DNA of 64,000 nt from an uncultured Flavobacteriales bacterium (GTDB lineage: Bacteria > Bacteroidota > Bacteroidia > Flavobacteriales_D > Crocinitomicaceae): positions 34,963 through 98,962 of the forward strand of contig CAIZQH010000022.1 in NCBI GenBank assembly GCA_903935095.1. The letters run 5' to 3'. Under the pieces are notes generated by a model. It saw only the letters and a list, made by a program, of their open reading frames with translations. It was not told where the DNA came from and did no database searches. Positions 26,339 through 35,383 of the stretch are shown here, piece by piece. Every line of letters begins with the position of its first letter. Position 1 is the first letter of the stretch. The position numbers were made by a program, and so were the translations under genes.

Positions 26339-29320
26339 TTAAGCTTTCAATTTCTTTGAGAAATCAATCAAAATTGGTGTTGCTACACATAGTGAAGAGT
26401 ACGTTCCAATCACTACTCCTACAAGCATTGCGAATAAGAATCCTTTAATCGCTGGTCCACCGAAGATGAACATAATTAAAACAACCACAAATAAGATCAT
26501 GGATGTATTGAAAGTACGACTCAAGGTTTTATTCAATGATTGATTGATAATGTCATGGTGATTGTCCGAAGCCGAACTTTTTCGCAAGTTCTCACGAATT
26601 CGGTCAAATACAATCACGGTATCGTTCATCGAGTAACCGATAACCGTTAAGATCGCGGCTATGAAGGCCTGATTCACATCTAAACTGAATGGCAAGTAAC
26701 CGTGAAGTAAAGAGAAAATCGAAATAACGAAGAATGCATCATGCGCCAATCCCACAATCGCACCAATCGAGTATTGCCAGTGTCCAAATCGCAATAAGAT
26801 GTATGCAAAAATTGCCAACATAGCTAACGACAAGGCAATAGCAGATGAAGACCATAATTCACTGGAAACGGATGCAGAGATAAATCGTTGACCGGTAATT
26901 TTGTGATCTCCTAATTTTGAGTCACAGGCGTTTAATCCTTCTATCAATTTCGTTTTTACTTCATCCATCGCTCCTTCTTTCTTCAATAAGTAGTTGGTAA
27001 CGATGTCCACATTGTAATCATTTGACTTTGTTTTCAGGTCAATTGAAGCAATCTCGTTGTTTTCAATAAATACTTTTTCCAAGTTGGTGCGAATGAACTC
27101 GATATCCGCTTTTTTCTCAAACTTCACAGAGAAGGTATATCCGCCGGTAAATTCTACGCTTTGTTTCAATCCACGCGTAAATAATCCAACCATTCCTAAA
27201 ATTGTCACGGTGATTGAGAAAATGTAGAAATATTTGCGGTTACCAACCCAGTTAAAATTAAAGTTTTGGAATAAGCCTTTAGAATATTTAGTATTGAAGG
27301 AAACTGATTTTCCTTTTGCTAACCATGTATTGATTACCAACTCTCCAATAATAATTGCGGAGAACAAAGAGGTAAAGATACCAATGATTAATGTCGTAGC
27401 AAATGACTCGATTTCACCAGTTCCGAAAATTTTCAAGATTAAGGCCACTAAGAAGTGAGTCACGTTTGCATCGATGATGGATGGCAAGGCTTTTCTAAAT
27501 CCAACAGCGATAGCTGATGTTAAATCCATTCCAGCTGCCTGCTCCTCACGCACACGCTCAAAGATGAGGATATTCGCATCGACAGCAGTACCAATCGTTA
27601 AAACGATACCTGCAATTCCCGCTAAGGTTAATACTGCACCAAATGAAGCTAAACAGCCAAAAATCAACACGACATTAATCGTCAAAGCGATGTTTGCGGC
27701 TAATCCTGCTTTACCGTAGTAGAAGAACATGTAGATTAATACGGCTAAGAATGCCACTGCGAAGGAAATTAATCCCGCTTGTGAGTTTTCAGCTCCGATG
27801 GTTGGACCAACTTTTTGCAATTCTTTAATCACACAAGGTGCAGGCAAAGCTCCACCATTTAATAATCCAGCTAAATCTTCTGCTTCTTGGAAGGTAAAGC
27901 TTCCAGAAATCTGTGTTCTACCTGTTGTAATTGGATTGATAACACGTGGCGCACTATATACAACACTATCCATAGAAATCGCAATGATGCGGTCTTTGTT
28001 TTCTGTTGTCATTCTTCCCCACTCATCTGATCCTTCTGCTGTCATTTCCAAATCCACCGTGATTTTTCCATCTTGCGAATCGTAACCAGTCGATGCTTTA
28101 GAAATGTGAGATCCATTTACACGTGCTTTTCCACCTTCAGGAATGCGACAAGCGTATAAAAAGTAAGCCGTTTTTTTCGATTTATCGTCCACTTTCTCTG
28201 GCTCTGCTGACCACATGAATTTAACATCCTCTGGGAATGCACGTTGAATATCACGTCGGCGTAACAGTTGATCTACGGTTACTTTGTCAGCTAATTCCGC
28301 ATAACCCATTGCAAATCCACCAACAGGTTTTACTAATTCTGCTAAGGATTTTGTTTTGTTATTCATGTTTTTCAATGAAAGTCCAGCAGCTGGTTTCACT
28401 TCAGTAATTTTCGATGTATCCTTTCCTGTTGTATCTGCAACTATTTCAGCAAGCTCTTCGACTTCTTTTTGCGTAGACAAACGGCTAGCGTCCTGCCATT
28501 GAATTTGAAGTTGATCGGGCATGTACGTTTCAAAAAACTCTAAGTTCGCAGTGGATTGAATTTTCTTTGCCACTGTATTCTCGTCCTGTACTCCTGGAAG
28601 TTCGATGTACAATCTGTTCGTTGATAAGTCACGTTGAATATTCGGTTGTGCCACACCAAATTGATTGATACGACGGCTAATGATTTGCTCCACACCATCC
28701 ATGGAAGAAGCAATCAATTTACGGAAGTATGATTCGATATCACTATCCGATGATTTAATTCCTAGTCCATCCGCTTTAATGATATAGTTCAAAGGCAATC
28801 CTTTGTTGATTTTCTGGTAAGAAGCGATGAAAATATCCAAGAAATCACCGCCATTTCTGTAAGATGCTACTGCAGCGTCAAACGGTTTGGTGAATTTTAA
28901 GTCCTTTGGGTTTTTAACATGCGAACGGATTAAATCAGGATAAGAAATTTCCATGGTCACACTCATTCCTCCGACAAGGTCTAATCCAAAGGCCAATGAT
29001 AATTTCTTTACCTCAGAGAATGTTGCTCCTAAAACAGGATAAACAGGTTTCTCCGATTTGGAACGAAGAATTTCATTAATGTATGCTGATTTCGCCAATT
29101 CAGCGCCTTCTGGAGAGAAGATGTCAACCTTTGTGTTATTTGGCAAAAGAACTGAATCACCCGTTTCTTTCGCTTCTCTTTTCAGTTGCTCAACTTTGAC
29201 TACAGCTTCTTTCTCTGCTTTGCGTTCTACGCTATTTGCTACACTTGTAAACGACAGCTGATAGACACATACAGCAGTCAATAATATTGTCAGAAACCAA
29301 AAAAATCCTTTTAAACGCAT
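26339..29320 (-). CDS. secDF: Protein translocase subunit SecDF (fused)
   Basis: SecDF uses the proton gradient to pull exported proteins through the Sec channel. The 993-residue protein joins SecD and SecF in one chain. The SecD part has an N-terminal transmembrane helix, the motif GLDLVGGMSVTMEI, the large periplasmic P1 region, and a membrane bundle with GTAVDANILIFERVREE. The SecF part begins near residue 680 and has VEFTGGYTFSVKFE and GYSMNDTVIVFDRIREN. Fusion is usual in Bacteroidota. It is transcribed from a clear promoter and ends at a terminator, so it is monocistronic. The many exported proteins in this window depend on this system. Confidence 0.97.
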   Translation of the reverse strand: MRLKGFFWFLTILLTAVCVYQLSFTSVANSVERKAEKEAVVKVEQLKREAKETGDSVLLPNNTKVDIFSPEGAELAKSAYINEILRSKSEKPVYPVLGATFSEVKKLSLAFGLDLVGGMSVTMEISYPDLIRSHVKNPKDLKFTKPFDAAVASYRNGGDFLDIFIASYQKINKGLPLNYIIKADGLGIKSSDSDIESYFRKLIASSMDGVEQIISRRINQFGVAQPNIQRDLSTNRLYIELPGVQDENTVAKKIQSTANLEFFETYMPDQLQIQWQDASRLSTQKEVEELAEIVADTTGKDTSKITEVKPAAGLSLKNMNNKTKSLAELVKPVGGFAMGYAELADKVTVDQLLRRRDIQRAFPEDVKFMWSAEPEKVDDKSKKTAYFLYACRIPEGGKARVNGSHISKASTGYDSQDGKITVDLEMTAEGSDEWGRMTTENKDRIIAISMDSVVYSAPRVINPITTGRTQISGSFTFQEAEDLAGLLNGGALPAPCVIKELQKVGPTIGAENSQAGLISFAVAFLAVLIYMFFYYGKAGLAANIALTINVVLIFGCLASFGAVLTLAGIAGIVLTIGTAVDANILIFERVREEQAAGMDLTSAIAVGFRKALPSIIDANVTHFLVALILKIFGTGEIESFATTLIIGIFTSLFSAIIIGELVINTWLAKGKSVSFNTKYSKGLFQNFNFNWVGNRKYFYIFSITVTILGMVGLFTRGLKQSVEFTGGYTFSVKFEKKADIEFIRTNLEKVFIENNEIASIDLKTKSNDYNVDIVTNYLLKKEGAMDEVKTKLIEGLNACDSKLGDHKITGQRFISASVSSELWSSSAIALSLAMLAIFAYILLRFGHWQYSIGAIVGLAHDAFFVISIFSLLHGYLPFSLDVNQAFIAAILTVIGYSMNDTVIVFDRIRENLRKSSASDNHHDIINQSLNKTLSRTFNTSMILFVVVLIMFIFGGPAIKGFLFAMLVGVVIGTYSSLCVATPILIDFSKKLKA

Positions 29321-29351
29321 GTTATTCGTATTTGAAATTTAATTAAGGTTG

Positions 29352-29382
29352 CAAATATAGAATTTAGTATCCTGAAAGTCAA
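29352..29382 (-). promoter_or_regulatory. secDF promoter (TTG-N20-TATATTTG)
   Basis: On the minus strand TTG (29382-29380), a 20-nt spacer and TATATTTG (29359-29352) match both Bacteroidota promoter elements. The -7 box ends 31 nt before the ATG, so secDF, unlike dnaX, should have a short AT-rich leader of about 25 nt. Confidence 0.75.
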
Positions 29383-29419
29383 ATAAAAATTCGCCTTTCC
29401 TGAAGAATTGACGAGATAA

Positions 29420-30565
29420 TCAATGGGATTTTTTCGTTTGTTGAATCAAGGCCGCAAATTTGAGCACTGATTCTGAAAATTCATCCCATTCGTTTTCTTT
29501 CTTTTCAAGTTGCTGACGGATGTTATTCGCTACATTTTGCAAGCGATCACCTTGAAATAACTCGTTTATTTGTAAGGCAAGTGAGCTTGGATTCATTTCG
29601 TGAATAATGAATCCATTTTCGTTTTCCATCATTTCTTCTGATAATCCACCAACGGGACTAACTAAAACCGGAACATGAAAAGCATCACACATGGCTTTTA
29701 TTCCAGATTGAGTGGCAGATCGATAAGGCAATAAACACAAGTCTGCCGCGCTAAAATAAGACGCTACCTCGTCATTTGATATAAAGTGATCAGCAAAAAA
29801 TATATGCTTATTTTTAGATTGCTGAATCAAAGCATCATACAAACTTCTTTCACCATATACTTCTCCAGCAATGATCAACTGGAAGGAATCATCTAATTCA
29901 GAAAATGCCTCCAATAATAAATCTAGGCCTTTATACTCTCTAATTAAGCCAAAAAACAACAAAGTTTTCTTTGTCAAATCAACACAAAGTGTTTGCCTTG
30001 CGCGTTCCTTATCTACCCGTTCTCCAAACTGCTGATAACTCGGATGTTTTAAAACAATGGTTTCAGCCGTCGGTTTAGCTTCCAAAACTGTTTGTTGAAC
30101 TGCTTCCGAAAGGAGTACGAAACCATCGTAATGTTTTAGAAAAAAGCGATTAAAAGAGCGGTCAAAAAATCGTTTTTCATGGGGGACTAAATTGTGTATG
30201 ATCGCTATTTTCACCATTTTTCTTGGGAGAAATCGTGCCCAATACCCCATCATGGGTCCAAAAAAGCTCATCCAGTAACTGGTGATAAAAAGATTTCCAT
30301 TCGATTTTTTCAATGCCTGTAAGGCGCGGTAATACGTCCACGGACGAAACGTGGAAACAATTCTTGGAAAACGAAAATTCAACTCTTGTTCTTCGAACTG
30401 AGATTGACCGGGAAAAAGAAACCTTGGATATTGATGACGGAAGGTAAACGCCTGTACCGTGCATTTTTTAACTAACGATAGACGAAGTTGCTCGCTAAAT
30501 TGAGCAATTCCACCTCTAAAAGGCGGTAATGCAGAAAAAAAAGTAATTTTCCTTTGTTCGCTCAC
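29420..30565 (-). CDS. Glycosyltransferase family 4 (GT-B fold)
   Basis: This 381-residue protein has the GT-B layout: an N-terminal acceptor domain beginning with ITFFSALPPFRGGIAQFSE, and a C-terminal nucleotide-sugar domain starting near KKTLLFFGLIREYKGLDLLLEAF, with the E-x7-E type segment around LLPYRSATQSGIKAMCDAF and PVLVSPVGGLSEEM. No signal peptide or transmembrane helix is seen, so it acts at the cytoplasmic face. It is the last gene of a four-gene operon with a GT2 transferase, a HAD phosphatase and a MORN-repeat protein, 5 nt after the latter. A role in surface glycan or glycolipid assembly is inferred; donor and acceptor are unknown. Confidence 0.87.
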   Translation of the reverse strand: MSEQRKITFFSALPPFRGGIAQFSEQLRLSLVKKCTVQAFTFRHQYPRFLFPGQSQFEEQELNFRFPRIVSTFRPWTYYRALQALKKSNGNLFITSYWMSFFGPMMGYWARFLPRKMVKIAIIHNLVPHEKRFFDRSFNRFFLKHYDGFVLLSEAVQQTVLEAKPTAETIVLKHPSYQQFGERVDKERARQTLCVDLTKKTLLFFGLIREYKGLDLLLEAFSELDDSFQLIIAGEVYGERSLYDALIQQSKNKHIFFADHFISNDEVASYFSAADLCLLPYRSATQSGIKAMCDAFHVPVLVSPVGGLSEEMMENENGFIIHEMNPSSLALQINELFQGDRLQNVANNIRQQLEKKENEWDEFSESVLKFAALIQQTKKSH

Positions 30566-30570
30566 TTTCC

Positions 30571-31323
30571 TTATTGATTTGGGTCCAAGTTTTTATCCTC
30601 ACATCGCTTCAAAAATGCGTCTAAATCCTTTCCTTCCAATTTGAAACCATCGCGCCACATTGTTTTGGATAATTGCGTGCCATTCTTATCGTAGTAATGC
30701 GCCCAACCATGTAGTAAGTCCCGTTTATACCTCACACGCGTCATCACTTGTCCCGTGTTGTAATATTCTACCCATTCTCCGAAACGTTCTCCCGAGATGT
30801 AATTTCCCGTCATTTTGACTTTTCCCGTTGGATAAAATTCTTTGAAAGCACCATCTTTTAAATCATTGACATAATTGGTCATGGAAAGAACATTCATTTT
30901 TCCCGCTTCTATTTGATCATTGAGGTAATAAATGATTTTTTTACCATTTAGTTTATCGTCGATATAACTCTCGGCACTCACCAACTCTCCACGTTCATTG
31001 TAGTTGATCCAAACGGAATCTTTCTTTTGATCCCAGTAACATCCTTCGGACATCAGAGCTTCGTTTTCGAAGTACATTTTGACAATTGAAAGTTTGGAAT
31101 TTGGTTTGTTATCGACAATGGCCTTAACGCTGCCAGATTCATAGTGATATTTAAAGATTCCAACTGGCTTATCATCCTTGAAAGTCCCTTCATACATGTG
31201 GATTTTCGTGCCAGGGAAATTCTTGTACCAAAGTCCTTGTTTCAGTCCCTTTGCATCCAATTGATTTACCTGAGCATATGATATCCCCAAAAACAAAATA
31301 AAAAATATGCTGATGTATTTCAT
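30571..31323 (-). CDS. Secreted MORN-variant repeat protein
   Basis: The 250-residue protein has a signal peptide (1-17, ending Ser-Tyr-Ala-Gln) and is built of about eight imperfect 22-25-residue units with the pattern G-x-W/K-x-x-Y-Y-x-x-G-x (KQGLWYKNFPGTKIHMYEG, DGAFKEFYPTGKVKMTGNY, FGEWVEYYNTGQVMTRVRY, HGWAHYYDKNGTQLSKTMW), i.e. MORN_2-type repeats. It overlaps the HAD gene by 4 nt (ATGA). Such proteins are common in Bacteroidota without assigned function; the operon suggests a link to envelope glycans. Confidence 0.82.
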   Translation of the reverse strand: MKYISIFFILFLGISYAQVNQLDAKGLKQGLWYKNFPGTKIHMYEGTFKDDKPVGIFKYHYESGSVKAIVDNKPNSKLSIVKMYFENEALMSEGCYWDQKKDSVWINYNERGELVSAESYIDDKLNGKKIIYYLNDQIEAGKMNVLSMTNYVNDLKDGAFKEFYPTGKVKMTGNYISGERFGEWVEYYNTGQVMTRVRYKRDLLHGWAHYYDKNGTQLSKTMWRDGFKLEGKDLDAFLKRCEDKNLDPNQ

Positions 31324-31859
31324 ATAAAATCTATTAAATCACCGAAACGATTTAGTATTAAATCAGGTACAATTGTCGTTTTTTCCGCGCTTTCAATCAA
31401 GACGGTTTTCATACCAAGGTTCTTGCCAAACTGAAGATCTCCGTCCGTGTCTCCTACCATGATGGATTTAGAAAAATCAATTTCCGGGAAATCGCGCTGG
31501 GCAAATTCAGCCATTCGTCCATTTGGTTTTCTCATAAATGGAGGGTCACCTTTTTTTTCAAGTGCTGCATACACTCGGTCAATCTTTGCCCCTGCTTTTT
31601 GAAAATCAAGCATCATTTCGTTATGCAAGCGATCCAATCCTTCTTTTGACAGCAATCCTTTTGCTACACATTGTTGATTCGTTACAACGATCACCCTACA
31701 AAAGCAACTAAAAATGGAGGGGGCATTTTCCAATACGCCATCTAGAAATCGAAAGTCTTTGTAAGCTAACACATATCCTCCGAAAATCCGCTCGTTGATA
31801 ACTCCATCTCTATCGAGGAAGAGTGTCCAGTCGGCATCAACTTGAGCGAATTTATCCAT
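31320..31859 (-). CDS. HAD phosphatase, GmhB/HisB-N-like without the zinc loop
   Basis: This 179-residue enzyme has the HAD nucleophile motif FLDRDGVIN (D16, D18), motif II in VVTNQQ, a lysine in the RKPNG loop and motif III GDTDGDL. The IN-x-x-GGYVL and RKP-G segments place it in the D,D-heptose 1,7-bisphosphate / histidinol phosphatase group. The Cys/His zinc-binding loop of GmhB is absent: the corresponding place reads ALEKKGDPPFMRKPNG. It overlaps the upstream GT2 gene by one base and the downstream MORN gene by four. A sugar-bisphosphate or nucleotide-sugar-related substrate is inferred from the operon only. Confidence 0.83.
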   Translation of the reverse strand: MDKFAQVDADWTLFLDRDGVINERIFGGYVLAYKDFRFLDGVLENAPSIFSCFCRVIVVTNQQCVAKGLLSKEGLDRLHNEMMLDFQKAGAKIDRVYAALEKKGDPPFMRKPNGRMAEFAQRDFPEIDFSKSIMVGDTDGDLQFGKNLGMKTVLIESAEKTTIVPDLILNRFGDLIDFI

Positions 31860-32812
31860 TAGAACAATTCATTTTCAACAAGGTAGTGATTTCGGGTAGA
31901 AGAATTCCTACCAATCAGTTCAGCGATGAATCCTGTTAAGAAAAATTGAATTCCAATGATCATAGCCACTAATGCCACAAAAAATTCAGATCGTTCTGAT
32001 AATCTCAATGATGTGGTATTGAAAAACAATTTATCAATACCCATATATAGGAACAACCCAAATCCGAGGATAAACATGAGAATTCCCCAAGCCCCGAAAA
32101 AATGCATTGGTTTCTTACCAAATTTCCCCATAAATGCCACGGTCATTAAGTCTAAAGGACCATTTAAAAATCGATTTAATCCGAATTTCGTCACGCCATA
32201 TTTTCTCGCTTGATGCTGAACCACTTTCTCTCCTATCTTAATGAATCCAGCATATTTGGCTAAAGCAGGAATATAACGGTGCATATCTCCGTATAACTCA
32301 ATGCTTTTCACCACTGAATTTTTGTACGCTTTTAATCCACAATTGAAGTCATGCAAGTAAATCCCTGTGATTCTTCGCGCAGCCCAATTGTATAATTTTG
32401 TTGGAAGTGTTTTTGTCATTGGGTCATGACGTTTCTTTTTCCATCCGGAAACCACATCGTAATCCTGAACCGTAATCATTTCAAACAGCGCAGGGATTTC
32501 TTCCGGAGAATCCTGTAAATCTGCATCCATGGTTATGACCACTTCCCCAACTACCTTTTCAAATCCAACATGCAATGCAGCTGATTTGCCATAATTGCGT
32601 TGAAACTTGATGCCTTTTACATGTGTGTCAATTTGTCTCAAGCCTTCAATGATTTCCCATGAACCATCTTTGCTTCCGTCATCCACAAAAATCACCTCAT
32701 AACGAAGGGAATTAGCCTGCATAACATCTTGAATCCACCGGTGCAATTCAGGTAAGGACTCAGACTCATTGAAGAGTGGTATCACGATGGAAACTTGAAT
32801 ATCTGTTGTCAT
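31859..32812 (-). CDS. Family 2 glycosyltransferase, polyprenyl-phosphate type, with two transmembrane helices
   Basis: The 317-residue enzyme has a GT-A domain with VSIVIPLFNESESL at the start, VIFVDDGSKDGS, the metal-binding DADLQD (near residue 97) and the DFNCGLKAY segment. Two C-terminal helices (about 235-257 and 277-300) resemble those of DPM1/GtrB-type polyprenyl-phosphate glycosyltransferases, which charge undecaprenyl phosphate with a sugar at the inner membrane. It heads a tight four-gene operon. A TATCTTTG box (minus strand) ends 8 nt before the ATG. The sugar is unknown. Confidence 0.9.
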   Translation of the reverse strand: MTTDIQVSIVIPLFNESESLPELHRWIQDVMQANSLRYEVIFVDDGSKDGSWEIIEGLRQIDTHVKGIKFQRNYGKSAALHVGFEKVVGEVVITMDADLQDSPEEIPALFEMITVQDYDVVSGWKKKRHDPMTKTLPTKLYNWAARRITGIYLHDFNCGLKAYKNSVVKSIELYGDMHRYIPALAKYAGFIKIGEKVVQHQARKYGVTKFGLNRFLNGPLDLMTVAFMGKFGKKPMHFFGAWGILMFILGFGLFLYMGIDKLFFNTTSLRLSERSEFFVALVAMIIGIQFFLTGFIAELIGRNSSTRNHYLVENELF

Positions 32813-32820
32813 AGGTCTAT

Positions 32821-32828
32821 CAAAGATA
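32821..32828 (-). promoter_or_regulatory. -7 promoter box (TATCTTTG) of the glycosyltransferase operon
   Basis: TATCTTTG on the minus strand matches TAnnTTTG and ends 8 nt before the ATG at 32812. No TTG is found 19-21 nt upstream, so only the -7 element is supported. Confidence 0.45.
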
Positions 32829-32843
32829 CATGTAAAAATTCAT

Positions 32844-35201
32844 TTATTGTTTCACCCATTGACGCACTTCTTCTTGAAAGCGAAGAAAATATACACCATT
32901 TATTAGATTTTCTACAGGGATTTCCGAGGAAGATTCTTCCGTAAATCCTTCCAAGAGAACAGCACCCCTCATATCAAAAATGGACCAATGAGCAATTGGA
33001 AGAGCTCCCTTGATTTGAAGTTTATCATGGCATGGATTCGGATAAAGCTCCCAACTTGACAGTTCCTGAATAGGCACAGTGGCTGTTGGCATATTGGTCA
33101 CTGTAAAATGATCAAATCCTGCTTCTGTAATGTTGTTATTCGGTGCATAATCCGAAATAATCAATTTCAACTGCATAGTATTAGTAAATGGCAGAAGACC
33201 AGAAATTGGAATGCTCACATATTCGAAGGTCGTTGGAGCATAAACAGGCGCTCCTACTTGGTAGATCAACACACTTGTTGTTCCGTTCGACAAGTATACT
33301 TTCAGCGTATCGTCAAACAATCCTGGACCATGGTAACAGAAGAAAGATCGAGCAAAATTGATGTAAGGTGTCGGTAAACTACTGAAATCCATTTGTGGAG
33401 AAAGTAATTGCGTATATCCACTATCTAAATCGTCAAGATCGGGACTCAAGCCAAAATCATTTCCTGTCACAAAAGCCATTTTTCCGCAATCCCAATCGGC
33501 ATCAATAGCCTGTACGGCATTTGTTGTAGGATTTGGCACACCTCTTTCCCACATACCTGCTGTTGCATCACCAGAAACACTCCATCCAAAGTCAAACTCA
33601 AAGTCATCATAATACCCTGGAATTAAATAAACCGTTAAGACATTCGCGTTAACTGTTACACTTGTATCGGTGCAAAACGTTTGATACCCCCATTTTCCAA
33701 CGGTTAGACGGTACGTTTCTTGATAATACATAATGAAATCCTCTAAACCCAAACCGTTTGTTATTCCATTGTGCTCAATCATGGGATGGAAGAATCGAAT
33801 TTGCGCGTCTGGGATAGGGTTATTTGTTCCATATTCCAGCACGGTTATGTTCACACTGAATGGATCAATGGGTATGAGCGGAACATTCAAGGTAATCAGT
33901 TCATCATTTATCAAGGATAAGGTGATGGTCATCGGATAATAACCTGCCTTTGAAAAACTCACCGTATACACGCCCGACAAAGCCGTTCCTGTAGCATAAA
34001 ATCCAAGCTGATTTGTTTTCTCCTGCATCACTGCGCTTGAGAGTTGAACGGCCACATCAGACAAAGTTAATCCACTGACTGCATCCGTTACGACACCTTC
34101 CAAATAACAGGCTTTTTGATAGTGCATGTTGACAATAAATAATCCCTTTGTGATATCGGCAGCAACTGCTTTTCCAGAAGGAAAAAATGGATACACCCCC
34201 CAACAGCCATCAAAACCTGGCGTTTGTCCAATGTACGTATCGTAATTTCCAACCTGAACCAAGTTGTACGGATACGTAGCATCGTGAACGATCACCCCAT
34301 CACTGTAATAGCTTGTGACTAAGTACTCGCCCCTCACATGTACATTATGCGGAATGACCATCGAATTTTGAGCGCTTTGAACACGGTCTACTTCTTGAAT
34401 ATTGGACCCATTCGTGATGTCATAAGCAGTGACGTAAGCACCTGAAATCTCATCCGTCGTATACACAAATTGTCCAGTTGCTGAGGGCCAAACGTTGTGA
34501 GTAAAGGAATTCGGTGTAGTCTTTGTGCCTAACAAAAGTGGATTGGACTTATCAGACACATCCAAAACACTAAAGAATCCATCGTAAATATGCCCAACAT
34601 AAAGTGTGTCGTTTCGTTCATATCCATCATGTACGTAATATGCATCGTACGTTCCAACTTCGATTGGACTCATCGGATTGGTGTGAATATCCAACATGAT
34701 GACTCCACCATTTCCTCGATTAGACCCAAAAATATACGCATAGCCATTCGATGAAGTAAAACAAGTATGCGCCGACTGCCAAGGATTCGATGCCGGTCCA
34801 GTATAGAATGTTGACGTCAAGTTTGTTGATTGCGGAAGTGGGCTTAAATCGATGATCAATAATCCATCTTCTGCTTCCGTTGTTACGTATGCATAATTCC
34901 CGTAAACGCAGGGATCACGCCAAATCGACTCGGTTCCAGCTAACCAAAAAACTTCTTGCGGATTCGCTCCATCTGAAATATTCACAATGGAAGTCCCTTT
35001 GGAAGTTCCAACAATGGCGTATTCGTTCCCAAGTTCGTCAACATATCCCCAAACATCGTTCAAATTTGCACCGTGTAATTGCTGGTAATCGATGTGCGAG
35101 AGGGAATCTATGTTTAATTGAGCCGACAAGGATTGATTTCCAATAAAAAGGAAAAAGAAACACATCAATGAGAATTTCAAAAAGCAAGTAAACTTGAACA
35201 T
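32844..35201 (-). CDS. Choice-of-anchor B (LVIVD) protein with T9SS type A sorting domain
   Basis: The 785-residue secreted protein has a signal peptide ending Leu-Ser-Ala-Gln. Residues about 30-370 form a beta-propeller of LVIVD type, with repeated hydrophobic strands such as GTSIVNISDGANPQEV and DGLLIIDLSPLP; the phrase DGYERNDTLYVGHIYDGF fits the choice-of-anchor B family. Two carboxypeptidase-regulatory-like sandwiches follow (YLEGVVTDAVSGLTLSDV...; VNITVLEYGTNNPIPDAQI), then a jelly-roll domain starting DDFEFDFGWSVSG, then the sorting domain WELYPNPCHDKLQIKG. I use the ATG at 35201; a TTG at 35234 adds 11 residues without improving the signal. It lies 10 nt after the 32-residue gene. Confidence 0.88.
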   Translation of the reverse strand: MFKFTCFLKFSLMCFFFLFIGNQSLSAQLNIDSLSHIDYQQLHGANLNDVWGYVDELGNEYAIVGTSKGTSIVNISDGANPQEVFWLAGTESIWRDPCVYGNYAYVTTEAEDGLLIIDLSPLPQSTNLTSTFYTGPASNPWQSAHTCFTSSNGYAYIFGSNRGNGGVIMLDIHTNPMSPIEVGTYDAYYVHDGYERNDTLYVGHIYDGFFSVLDVSDKSNPLLLGTKTTPNSFTHNVWPSATGQFVYTTDEISGAYVTAYDITNGSNIQEVDRVQSAQNSMVIPHNVHVRGEYLVTSYYSDGVIVHDATYPYNLVQVGNYDTYIGQTPGFDGCWGVYPFFPSGKAVAADITKGLFIVNMHYQKACYLEGVVTDAVSGLTLSDVAVQLSSAVMQEKTNQLGFYATGTALSGVYTVSFSKAGYYPMTITLSLINDELITLNVPLIPIDPFSVNITVLEYGTNNPIPDAQIRFFHPMIEHNGITNGLGLEDFIMYYQETYRLTVGKWGYQTFCTDTSVTVNANVLTVYLIPGYYDDFEFDFGWSVSGDATAGMWERGVPNPTTNAVQAIDADWDCGKMAFVTGNDFGLSPDLDDLDSGYTQLLSPQMDFSSLPTPYINFARSFFCYHGPGLFDDTLKVYLSNGTTSVLIYQVGAPVYAPTTFEYVSIPISGLLPFTNTMQLKLIISDYAPNNNITEAGFDHFTVTNMPTATVPIQELSSWELYPNPCHDKLQIKGALPIAHWSIFDMRGAVLLEGFTEESSSEIPVENLINGVYFLRFQEEVRQWVKQ

Positions 35202-35211
35202 AAGTACGGAC

Positions 35212-35310
35212 TTAGAGGATAAAAATTGCGGCAAAAATAAACATGACGATGATGATTAAGTATTGCCATACATCTGGGAAATACTTTACGATAGCTTCTT
35301 TCCAATTCAT
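35212..35310 (-). CDS. 32-residue single-span membrane protein (small gene)
   Basis: From ATG at 35310 to TAA at 35212 this encodes 32 residues: a charged amphipathic start (MNWKEAIVKYFPDVWQY) followed by an uninterrupted 15-residue hydrophobic helix (LIIIVMFIFAAIFIL) up to the stop. The composition is that of a real small membrane protein rather than random sequence. A -7-like TATTTTTA lies 4 nt before the ATG, the spacing seen at other genes here. It is 10 nt upstream of, and probably co-transcribed with, the choice-of-anchor B gene. I know no function; it could act as a small regulatory or assembly subunit of a membrane complex. Confidence 0.65.
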   Translation of the reverse strand: MNWKEAIVKYFPDVWQYLIIIVMFIFAAIFIL

Positions 35311-35314
35311 AGAG

Positions 35315-35348
35315 TAAAAATAAGGATAAATGTCGAGAGGTAAACCAA
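35315..35348 (-). promoter_or_regulatory. Putative promoter of the 32-residue gene
   Basis: On the minus strand a TTG (35348-35346), a 23-nt spacer and TATTTTTA (35322-35315) resemble the Bacteroidota promoter, with A instead of the final G. The -7 box ends 4 nt before the ATG. Confidence 0.4.
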
Positions 35349-35383
35349 GTATTCACAGCATCTTTTTAGCGAATAAAGGATAA

